Assembly: GCA_900539525.1 (NCBI GenBank)
Contig: UQCM01000060.1
Location: 1-16,718, forward strand
DNA: 16,718 bases
Reading direction: 5' to 3'
Source: an uncultured Blautia sp.
Lineage (GTDB): Bacteria; Bacillota; Clostridia; Lachnospirales; Lachnospiraceae
Each line of letters starts with the position of its first letter. Positions within the stretch are counted from its first letter, which is position 1. The translations under genes and the position numbers were made by a program. The notes beneath the pieces are model-generated. The model was not told the origin of the DNA. It ran no database searches and saw only the letters and a program-made list of their open reading frames with translations. Below are positions 1-7,300 of this stretch, in pieces.

Positions 1-15
1 TTTCTATCCATACCA

Positions 16-33
16 CCGGGGCGGCTGCCCCGG
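16..33. other. GC-rich hairpin near left edge
   Basis: CCGGGGC and GCCCCGG form a perfect 7-bp stem around a 4-nt loop. In a leftward transcript from the promoter at 50-78 the hairpin would lie within about the first 30 nt. Neither side has a clean U-tract, so it is not called a terminator. It could stabilise the 5' end or regulate the gene left of the window. Confidence 0.45.
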
Positions 34-49
34 CAGGAACTTTTCTCTT

Positions 50-78
50 ATTATAGCACCAATCTTGTGTAATCACAA
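50..78 (-). promoter_or_regulatory. Sigma-A-type promoter reading leftward out of the window
   Basis: On the minus strand TTGTGA (73-78) is followed after exactly 17 nt by a perfect TATAAT (50-55). It starts about 65 nt after the stop of the Maff2-like gene. It would drive the next gene of the transfer cluster, outside the window, independently of readthrough from upstream. Confidence 0.6.
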
Positions 79-141
79 TTTATTCTTGTAGACTGCCGCT
101 GATACCGTCTGGATTGTGCTTTTCCTTTCTTTTTGTTCCCT

Positions 142-300
142 TTAATTAGCCATGAACTGTTTGATTCCCTGAGACTTTGCCCCCGGATTGTCATTTCCAT
201 AACCTTCCATCAGGTTGATGACACCCCAGACTCCAAGGCCGGCCCCGATGGCAACTACCAATGTCTGCAAAATATTAATTGCGCTCGTAAAAAATCCCAT
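142..300 (-). CDS. Short Maff2-like membrane peptide, apparently truncated
   Basis: A 52-aa protein not long enough for a standard ORF call. The N-terminal helix, with FTSAINILQTLVVAIGAG, and the following GVWGVINLMEGYGNDNPG and KSQGIKQFMA segments match what I remember of the Maff2 family. These are small one- or two-helix membrane proteins found beside VirD4 in Firmicute ICEs. A CCTCCTTC complement (310-317) gives a GAAGGAGG ribosome site 9 nt before the ATG. Family members usually continue after the KQ(L/F)MA segment with a glycine-rich second hydrophobic helix, about 70 aa in all. Here an Asn codon and a stop follow at once, and no frame of 1-141 encodes such a helix. It is either a truncation or a naturally short variant. 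Function is unknown; its place after the coupling protein suggests a transfer-channel role. Confidence 0.7.
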   Translation of the reverse strand: MGFFTSAINILQTLVVAIGAGLGVWGVINLMEGYGNDNPGAKSQGIKQFMAN

Positions 301-415
301 ATATTTTTTCCTCCTTCATTTGATTTTTCTTTTCTTCTTTCTTTTTCCGGTGTTCCTGTCTCCCCAGGAACAGGGCGATCTGTTTCTTATCCTCATACAA
401 ACCTCCATCAAACAA
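275..415 (-). CDS. Possible 46-aa Lys/Glu-rich small ORF (TTG start) overlapping the Maff2-like gene
   Basis: Between the 100-aa ORF and the Maff2-like gene, the minus strand has a frame reading F-D-G-G-L-Y-E-D-K-K-Q-I-A-L-F-L-G-R-Q, followed by a Lys/Glu-rich stretch. It stops inside the Maff2-like gene at 275-277. The best start is TTG at 415, with AGGGAG 9 nt upstream. There is no ATG in this frame near the N-terminus. The amphipathic start and charged coiled-coil-like tail look protein-like, but the lack of a normal start and the 26-nt overlap with the next gene keep this tentative. The DNA also carries an 8-bp hairpin at 351-372. Confidence 0.3.
   Translation of the reverse strand: MFDGGLYEDKKQIALFLGRQEHRKKKEEKKNQMKEEKIYGIFYERN
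351..372. other. 8-bp hairpin in the gap before the Maff2-like gene
   Basis: TGTTCCTG (351-358) and CAGGAACA (365-372) pair perfectly around a 6-nt loop. No U-tract follows on either strand, so it is not a terminator. It could be an mRNA processing or stability element between the 100-aa gene and the Maff2-like gene. Confidence 0.35.
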
Positions 416-459
416 AAAAATCCGCTCCCTATGGAACGGTTCTTAATACTGTCTGCTTC

Positions 460-762
460 CTATTTCTTTACAGGCTCCACAAGCAGAAGCAGATATGCCA
501 TATGAGTTGTCAGCTCTGCCATTTCATCATCAAATAAAAATGTCGAAGCTACCACCTCTCCTGCGGCATATCGGTTATCACATCTGGACCGGAGCTTATC
601 GATCAGCTCACCAAAATATGCTTTACACTTTTCCGTGGGGATCAATGCTGCAATCTTCTCCATGTGAAAGATAAACGGAATATAATCCTCTTCAATAGAA
701 GTAAATTCAAATACAAAGAGGGATTCACTTCTCCCCCTGCGTCTCATTGTTCTAATCCACAT
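460..762 (-). CDS. Hypothetical 100-aa protein of the transfer operon
   Basis: I do not recognise a family. The start ATG lies inside the last codons of the coupling-protein gene (about 11-nt overlap). The ribosome site GGAAGGAG is made from that gene's final codons, which implies translational coupling. The protein begins with a basic run (MWIRTMRRRGR), then a mixed alpha/beta-looking soluble sequence, and ends in a helix with LLLLVEPVKK. No signal peptide, Cys pairs or known catalytic motif is visible. An internal Met at residue 6 is an alternative start. Its position between VirD4 and the Maff2-like gene suggests an accessory role in conjugation. Confidence 0.7.
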   Translation of the reverse strand: MWIRTMRRRGRSESLFVFEFTSIEEDYIPFIFHMEKIAALIPTEKCKAYFGELIDKLRSRCDNRYAAGEVVASTFLFDDEMAELTTHMAYLLLLVEPVKK

Positions 763-2632
763 ATCGTTCTCCTTCCTCAGCCTCTATGGCTGCAATGTCT
801 TCTTTCGTTATTTCGTATTCATGCATTTCAAATGCTGTATCCCTGGAAATAACCAGCTTGTGTTCCAGATACTTTTCGATATCGAACTCATTTTTCCTGT
901 TGTAATCAGAAAGTTCCTTATACCTTCTGTGCTTCGTAATATCATATTTGTCACTGAAAAACGGACGAACACCCCGAAGCTGCAGGATACACTTATTGCC
1001 ATCCATGACTGCCAGCTCATCCCGGCTCATCAGATCTTTTCCTGTCTTCTGATAATTCAGTCCATAGGAGCGGTTATTCCCTCTGGTATCTGATGTGTTA
1101 TACAGATCAATGGTCTCTTTCCCCAGTGTCTCGGATATCTCCTTTAGGGTAGAACTTTCTTTTCCACCAAGAAATAAGACCGTATCACAGTTGCCTATGA
1201 TGGTTTCTGCCGCATCCTTATAGATTGTTTTTAGCTGGGACTGTGACTGCAAAATAATAGAAGCCGATATTTCGCGGCTTCGGATCGTAGCAATCAGCTT
1301 GTCGAATTTTGGAATCTGCCCGATATTACTGAACTCATCCAGCAACAGACGGACATGATAAGGCAATCTTCCTCCATGCTCATCATCTGCTTTATCGCAA
1401 AGCAGATTGAAAAGCTGGGTATACATGATAGCAACAATAAAGTTGAAGGTGTCATCTGTATCACTGATAATGACAAACATGGCTGTCTTCTGGTCTCCCA
1501 GCATGTCAAGCTCCATCTCATCGTATCGTGTCAGCTCCCGAAGCTCTGCAATATCAAATGGGGCTAATCTGGCACCACAGCTAATTAAGATAGATTTGGC
1601 AGTTTTTCCGGCTGCCAGCTTATATTTGCGGTACTGGCGTACTGCAAAATGTTCCGGATTCTCCGCTTCCAGTTCCTCAAACAGTTCATCCACAGCATTT
1701 TTAAATTCTTCATCCTCTTCCCTGGTTTCACTGGCATTGATAAATTCCAGAAGAGTAGCAAAGTTCTGTTCTTCCTCCGGTGCTTCATACCAGATATATC
1801 CAATAAGGGCGGTGTACAGAAGACGTTCCGCTTTTATCCAGAAATCCTCAGCTGCTTTTTCACCTTCTCCTTTCGTATTTGCAATGATCGTATTCACCAG
1901 TTTCAAAATGTCTTTCTCACTCCGAATATAATGGAATGGGTTGTAATGCATGGACTTTTTGAAATTGATCGTATTCAGTACCTTGATCCGGTATCCATGC
2001 CGGACTAACATTGTGCCGCATTCAACAATAATGGTACCTTTCGGATCTGTGACCACATACGATACGTTATCCGGCATCTGCATGAGGTTGGGCTTCACAT
2101 AGAATCGTGTTTTACCGGATCCGGATCCACCGATGACGATCACATTTTTGTTTCTTGCATACTTCGGAAGTTTCGGGCGGCTGTTCATAGTCAGCCTCTC
2201 CGTCTGTGTCAGGATGATATTATTTTCAAATACCGGATCAATAAATGGTTCAATGTCTTTTTCATTTCCCCATCTTGCAGAACCGTATTCTTCGCCCTGC
2301 CGGAACTTTTTTGCATTTTTCCCTTTCATGTACACAACACAGCGGAGAAGTAACGCCCCGATGATACCGGCTAAAAGATCCCGGATGTGGAAGCTTGGTA
2401 TCCACGACCGGAAAGCTACTGGAAGATTCATCAGCATAACACCAAGCTTTTGAACCACAGTTCCGCCGATACAGTGCCGGTAAAGCCATGCACATTTCTC
2501 TACCACATAGAAAGCGATGAGATAGGGAATATTCATAGCAACCAGCTTTTTAACACTGACCTTTGATAAGCTTTGCTGGATTGCTGTTTCCAACTTTCCC
2601 GGACTTCTGGCTTTTGGTTTCTTTTTACTCAT
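752..2632 (-). CDS. virD4: VirD4/PcfC-type conjugative coupling protein (T4SS ATPase)
   Basis: This is the coupling protein that docks the relaxase-DNA complex onto the type IV secretion channel and helps pump DNA through it. Two hydrophobic segments near the N-terminus (about residues 31-48 and 84-100) anchor it in the membrane. The cytosolic ATPase follows, with Walker A GGSGSGKT at 168-175 and Walker B LLLDEF at 429-434. Further family features include VVTDPKGT (about 193-200) and SIILQSQSQL (about 458-467). At 626 aa it is full length for the VirD4/TraG family of Firmicute ICEs. Its ATG overlaps the stop codon of the PcfB gene (ATGA), and the next gene overlaps its 3' end, so it sits inside an operon. 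PcfB-PcfC order is as in pCF10 and Tn1549-like elements. The gene appears intact. Confidence 0.95.
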   Translation of the reverse strand: MSKKKPKARSPGKLETAIQQSLSKVSVKKLVAMNIPYLIAFYVVEKCAWLYRHCIGGTVVQKLGVMLMNLPVAFRSWIPSFHIRDLLAGIIGALLLRCVVYMKGKNAKKFRQGEEYGSARWGNEKDIEPFIDPVFENNIILTQTERLTMNSRPKLPKYARNKNVIVIGGSGSGKTRFYVKPNLMQMPDNVSYVVTDPKGTIIVECGTMLVRHGYRIKVLNTINFKKSMHYNPFHYIRSEKDILKLVNTIIANTKGEGEKAAEDFWIKAERLLYTALIGYIWYEAPEEEQNFATLLEFINASETREEDEEFKNAVDELFEELEAENPEHFAVRQYRKYKLAAGKTAKSILISCGARLAPFDIAELRELTRYDEMELDMLGDQKTAMFVIISDTDDTFNFIVAIMYTQLFNLLCDKADDEHGGRLPYHVRLLLDEFSNIGQIPKFDKLIATIRSREISASIILQSQSQLKTIYKDAAETIIGNCDTVLFLGGKESSTLKEISETLGKETIDLYNTSDTRGNNRSYGLNYQKTGKDLMSRDELAVMDGNKCILQLRGVRPFFSDKYDITKHRRYKELSDYNRKNEFDIEKYLEHKLVISRDTAFEMHEYEITKEDIAAIEAEEGERYVD

Positions 2633-3189
2633 CGCTGCTGTCCCCTCACTTTCTGTTTCACTTTTTCTCTCTGGCGGTGTTTAACGTTCATCTTCTGCAC
2701 AGACTTCTGCAGTTTCTTCCGCACAGAAGGCTTTTTGGATTTCTTCATGGAAACTCCTGCATATTCCTTAAATGCAGCTGTCATCACATCCACATCCTTC
2801 GCCTTAAAGAACACCAGATATCTTCGTGGTGTCACACTGTCGTCCCTTTTCAGGCTGTAATCAATGCCATATTTACGGGCAACCCGGTCAAAGGATTTGA
2901 TATTCTGGTTTGTGATCTGAATATTGGTCAGCTGCGCTCCCTGTTCCTGCAGCTGCTTGATTGTCTGCTTGCCATGGGGCTTTTTCTTTTCCTGTCTTTG
3001 CTTTTCTTTTTCAATCCCACGCTCCCTGGCCTGTCCCTGCTTTTCTGCCTGTTTGATCTGCGATGATTTCTGTCCTTCACGCTCCAGCTCCATAAGAAAC
3101 TTTCTCATGGCTGCTTTTACCATAGAAGCAGTAATCCTGGCTCCCTGTACACTGAGCGTAATAATCTTCTCATTTACCTCTTCCTGCAT
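2629..3189 (-). CDS. pcfB: PcfB-family conjugation protein (DUF3801-like)
   Basis: A 186-aa soluble, very basic protein. The N-terminal part begins MQEEVNEKIITLSVQGARIT, then an amphipathic helix and a Gln/Lys/Glu-rich coiled-coil stretch (about 38-85). The C-terminal half contains TNIQITNQNIKSFDRVARKY and RRYLVFFKAKDVDVMTAAFK, typical of the PcfB/DUF3801 family. It ends in a Lys/Arg-rich tail. In pCF10, PcfB is an accessory factor of the relaxosome or coupling-protein interaction. It lies immediately upstream of the VirD4 gene (4-nt overlap) and its ATG directly follows the AntA stop codon (TAAATG). Its ribosome site AAGGTGG lies in the end of that gene. Both junctions point to coupled translation. 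Confidence 0.88.
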   Translation of the reverse strand: MQEEVNEKIITLSVQGARITASMVKAAMRKFLMELEREGQKSSQIKQAEKQGQARERGIEKEKQRQEKKKPHGKQTIKQLQEQGAQLTNIQITNQNIKSFDRVARKYGIDYSLKRDDSVTPRRYLVFFKAKDVDVMTAAFKEYAGVSMKKSKKPSVRKKLQKSVQKMNVKHRQREKVKQKVRGQQR

Positions 3190-3942
3190 TTATCCACCTT
3201 CCTTCTCAATCAGGGGAAGAATTCCCTGTTCTTTTAAAAACTCATATAAAAATCTTCTGCCTTTCTGTGTCCATTCTGTCTGGATCCTCACGACCGGGCC
3301 GGTGCGGTTTGGATGCATATAGATTGTTCTGCTCTGGACATAACCCTTCCCGGCATAATCAGCATATAACACCCATTGGTCATTAACTTTATACTGGATC
3401 CTAAAATCATGAAGAAGCCGGTTAAATGAAACCGCGCTGTATCCATAATCTTTTGCAATCTGTGTGACCAGAACAGATGAGGGGGAATTCATGATCAGAT
3501 CCAGATAAGCAGCCTTTGGTGCCATATCTTCCAGAAGCATCTGATGTTTGATCAGCTGGTCGCCAAGCTCCGTACATTGTTCCTGCAGCTTTGCAATCTG
3601 GGAATTGGCCAGCTGCAATGCTCTTGCCATCACCTGTTCCGGCTGATTCCATGCTTTTTCCAGCTCCAGAAAATACTGGCGATACAGTTTTCCTTTCTCA
3701 TTTCGAAGGAGCATACAGATGTGTTTTGCCATATCCACTGTAATATAATGATCAACACTGCATCTGCCACCGGTACTTTTATTCATTTTTGGATAAAAGT
3801 CCTGACCACTCACAAAACCAAGGGAAATAATACGGTCGATCCAGACACTGTACTGTGTCTTAATACCCAGAGCCTCATACAGTTCTCTGGCACAGATTAA
3901 GGGACGGTCATTTTTAACTTCCACTCGCAGCATCGGTATCAT
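3190..3942 (-). CDS. AntA/AntB antirepressor-like protein with KilAC domain
   Basis: Start chosen at ATG 3942 (protein MIPMLRVEVKNDRP...) because GGAGG lies 8 nt upstream; the open frame extends further but that part is unlike the family. The 250-aa protein has an N-terminal AntA/AntB domain (about residues 8-95), with RELYEALGIKTQYSVWIDR, a YITVDMAKHICML segment and RQYFLELEKAWN. A helical linker follows, then a C-terminal KilAC-type DNA-binding region (about 140-250) with AYLDLIMNSPSSVLVTQIAK and FNRLLHDFRI. This two-domain layout is known from phage antirepressors and recurs upstream of pcfB in Firmicute ICEs. It is probably a regulator of transfer or of the element's repressor. Its start overlaps the preceding gene by 29 nt. 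Confidence 0.85.
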   Translation of the reverse strand: MIPMLRVEVKNDRPLICARELYEALGIKTQYSVWIDRIISLGFVSGQDFYPKMNKSTGGRCSVDHYITVDMAKHICMLLRNEKGKLYRQYFLELEKAWNQPEQVMARALQLANSQIAKLQEQCTELGDQLIKHQMLLEDMAPKAAYLDLIMNSPSSVLVTQIAKDYGYSAVSFNRLLHDFRIQYKVNDQWVLYADYAGKGYVQSRTIYMHPNRTGPVVRIQTEWTQKGRRFLYEFLKEQGILPLIEKEGG

Positions 3943-4225
3943 AGCATCCGCCTCCTTTTTTCCCGCGCATTTCTTTTTGGAGCTTTGCAATACAGTATCC
4001 GATACAGGGTGTATGCTTCCCATAAGGGCAGGTTCTGCAGTTCCCTTCCTCATAATCATTTGGCTCCTTCTTTTCCTCCGGCATCAGGTAATAACATTCC
4101 GGCAGAATACAACCTTTGTTTTTGCCCTGCCACCAGTAGCAGTAGTCACAAGACTTTGGCTTGTCTTCCAGATACTTTCTTCCATCAATCTTTGCTCCCG
4201 GTAATATCGTTTCTTTTCTTCCCAT
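3914..4225 (-). CDS. Cysteine-rich small ICE protein, putative metal binding
   Basis: A 103-aa protein starting at ATG 4225 (MGRKETILPG...), preceded by GAGGAAAA about 5-8 nt upstream. Upstream in-frame Met codons exist but lack a ribosome site. Cysteines come in spaced clusters: CDYC, then GC and EC, then CRTCPYGKHTPCIGYC, suggesting one or two Zn or Fe-S sites. The CPYGKHTPCIGYC segment looks familiar from conserved small proteins in Lachnospiraceae ICEs, but I know no function. The last codons encode KKGGGCYD because they double as the ribosome site of the AntA gene (29-nt overlap). A regulatory or nucleic-acid-binding role is a guess. Confidence 0.7.
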   Translation of the reverse strand: MGRKETILPGAKIDGRKYLEDKPKSCDYCYWWQGKNKGCILPECYYLMPEEKKEPNDYEEGNCRTCPYGKHTPCIGYCIAKLQKEMRGKKGGGCYDTDAASGS

Positions 4226-4265
4226 GTTTTTCCTCATCTTTCTGAAATGCATTAAGGGCATTCAT
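4185..4265 (-). CDS. Possible 26-aa small ORF heading the transfer operon
   Basis: ATG at 4265 is preceded by AAAGGAG with 4-nt spacing. The frame reads MNALNAFQKDEEKHGKKRND and ends about six codons later. It overlaps the next gene by 41 nt in another frame. The strong ribosome site and clean amphipathic sequence support translation. The peptide is too short to assign, and it may serve mainly as a translated leader that delivers ribosomes to the Cys-rich gene. Start codon and ribosome site lie in the loop of the 4253-4298 inverted repeat. Confidence 0.4.
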   Translation of the reverse strand: MNALNAFQKDEEKHGKKRNDITGSKD

Positions 4266-4298
4266 GGATCTCCTTTCCGATTTCCACAAATGCCCTTA
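4253..4298. repeat. 10-bp inverted repeat around the start of the transfer operon
   Basis: TAAGGGCATT (4253-4262) and AATGCCCTTA (4289-4298) are perfect complements around a 26-nt loop. In the minus-strand transcript the loop displays the AAAGGAG ribosome site and the ATG of the 26-aa ORF. No U-tract follows the stem, so it is not an obvious terminator for the adhesin gene. A translational or processing role, or a protein operator, fits better. Confidence 0.55.
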
Positions 4299-4333
4299 TG
4301 CTTCTGGTTCGTCATTATTTTGTTTCTAAGTTA

Positions 4334-7300
4334 CTATTTACGCTTTCTTCTGATTCCAAAAGCGACTCCAAGACCACCGGCACCGATACCGAGCAGGAGC
4401 AGCCACAATTTCATGTTGCGTTCATCCCCTGTTTTCGGTGTATCAGCCTGAACAGCCGGTTTTGCTTCATCCACCATTGTTACATGCTGAACCTCTCCGG
4501 TATCCTTCACTTCAAATTCCACATCATTGGCAACCAGATATCCATCCGGTGCGGTTTCTTCACGAAGCGTGTATTTTCCAATCGGAAGCATTTCAATATG
4601 ATGTGCTTTTTTTGTGGAAGTCCAGCTTTCCACAACCTTTCCATCCTTGTCCAGGATTGTGAGTTTAGCACCCGGAAGTTCCTTCCCTGCAATATCCTGT
4701 TTAGAGATTTCCACTTTTGTCACATCATCCTTCATCTGATGCTTCTGAATCTCAGCAGTATTCTCTACGGTAAACTCTATACTTTCTGCTGTCACGTATC
4801 CATCTGCAGGCTGCGTTTCTACCAGAGTATATTTCTTACCAACTACCAGTTCTTTGATGACATGAGCCTCTTCTGTGGAAGTCCACTCTTCAACGGTATT
4901 TCCATCCTCATCCACCAGTTTCAGCTTGCAGCCCGGAATTTCCTTTCCACCAGTCAGATCGGTCTTCGTGATCTCAACTGTCGTTGCTTCATCCTCAAAA
5001 GTAAGATCGACAACAACAGAATCTTCATTTTCACCGGCATAGGAAACAGTAAATTCCTGTACTTCCTCTGCATTTACAAATCCGGCTGGCGCATATAGCT
5101 CTTTTACATAGTATTCAGCATCAATCGGAAGATCTGTCATAAAGGTGATCTTTCCTTCAGCATCAGTTGATTTCAGCTCGATAATCTCATCTGCCTCAAT
5201 CAGTACTTTTCCGGTGGTAGAAGACTTGATATCCTCTTTGGCATAAAGACCAAAGACGCCGCCTTCCAGAACACGATCCTGATCTTTTTCCTTTTTCACA
5301 AGATTAATGATCACTCTCTGACGGTGATTCTTCCAGTCATCATTATAGGTTACAACCGGTGTATTCTGATCCACATAGCTTAGATCCACATGACGGATTT
5401 CTGAATCCAAAACATATCCGTGAGCTGTTCCCACTTCTTTGACATAGTATTTGCCCAGTGGAAGATTACTCAGTTTTGTAATGCCGGTTTCATCTGTCGT
5501 CATCGTTGCCACCAGCTCATCTGCCTTATAATAATCTTCGCTGACACCATCCGCAGCCTTGATATCTTCCTCTGCATATACTTCGAAAGTAACATCGGTC
5601 AGGCTGCCGGTAATATAATGGAAAATATGTTCCACCACACCTTTGATCTGATCTACAAGAGACACCTCATTCAGGAATTCTCCCTTTTTATTCAGGATTA
5701 GTTCTGCAACCGGCACCTCGTCTTTCATTTCCACTTTCTGGATTTCTGCAGTATCTTCAATCGTAAAGGTGATATCATTTGCAACAAGATATCCATACGG
5801 AGCAAATTGTTCGCGAAGTATATAGGTCTCTCCAACGGTCAGACGTTTGATCACATGGGATTCGTCTTTGGAAGACTCCCAGCTGTCGATGATATTTCCA
5901 TTCTGGTCAAGTACCTGCAGGTACGCACCATCCAGTTCTTCGCCTGTGGTGATATCGGACTTCGTGATTTTCACAACTGTCGGCTCGTTTTTCTTAACTG
6001 CTTTCAACTCAACGGTCTGAATGTCCTGTCCCTGATAAGAAGCATCAAAGCTCAGGATCTCATCAGAAGAAACAAAACCGGCAGGAGCATGAAGCTCTTT
6101 CACATAATACTGTCCGAGAGGCAGATCCAGTGTACATTTTGCCTGACCATCTTCATCGGAAGTCATCTCCTGAAGCAGGGTATCTGCTTTTATGATTACC
6201 TGGCCATCTTTATTGATGATATCTTCGGCATTGTAGATTCCGAAGACAGCACCCGGTACGACATTTCCATTATCTGCATCCTGTTTCTCGACAGAAATCG
6301 ACACTTTCTGTCTTTCATTGGTGAAGGACACCTGGTCAAATACAACCGGGGTATTCTGATCTGCATATACAAAAACAGCTTTTTCACTGTTCTCATTGTG
6401 AACAAATCCTTCCGGTGCCTTGGATTCTTTTACATAATATTCGCCAAGAGGAAGATCTTTCACATACGCATATCCATCTTCATCCGTAGTTACTTTTGCC
6501 ACCAGGGCATCCTTTGCATAATACAAGGTACGGTTTCCATTTTCATCCACCTGATGATCGGCAGTAAAAATATCTTCTGCAGCATATACTTCAAATGTAA
6601 CGCCTTTCAGTCCACACAGCTCATACTGGAAATCATGATCATAACCGGCAAGAAGTTCTCCCTGTTTGAAAATGGTCAGGTCTCCCTTAACCGGATGATT
6701 CTCATATTCCACTTCGATAATGGCATCTTTACTGGTCGGATCGATCATATAGGCTGTGTTAGTATCTACAGATACCGTTACATAAGCAGAAGACTGTGTA
6801 TATCCCTCCGGCGCAGTCACTTCTTCGATTCTGTAATTTCCGATCTTCAAATTGTTCGGAAGGATCAGATATCCATTCGCATCGGTAAAATATGATTTGT
6901 GAACTTTGGTAGAAGGATAAGTAGTAACCTGCTCGACATATTTCTGATGATCCAGATCATATACTTTAAATTCTGTATTTGCCAGAAGCACACTCTTCTT
7001 TGTTTCATCATCTTTCTTGATGATCTTCAGCTTTGCCTCAAATTCCTTATCTAGAAGCACACGCCATACCTGCGGAGTGTCTGGGTGATTCTCATTGATT
7101 GTAACGATAAAATCATCCACCGGTTCATAGTTGTGTTTACTGGTTGTCTCTTTTACCACGTATGTTCCATACGGAAGTGGAATAGAGCAGGCATAACCCT
7201 TTTCATCTGTAAACATCTCTGTTTTTCCATCTGCTGTGATAACAACTGGATTCGCAGAAGAGAAATCATAAGACCCATCTGCTTTTACTTTCAGATCACT

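Noticed and set aside
4253..4333. Terminator between the adhesin and the transfer operon
   Set aside because: The 10-bp inverted repeat is not followed by a U-tract on the minus strand and contains a good ribosome site in its loop.
5807..6895. 362-codon open frame on the plus strand, antisense to the adhesin gene
   Set aside because: It mirrors the repetitive codon pattern of the Cna_B domains on the other strand, has Cys/Ile/Phe/His-rich unnatural composition and no ribosome site. Other long plus-strand frames over 4298-8164 are rejected for the same reason.
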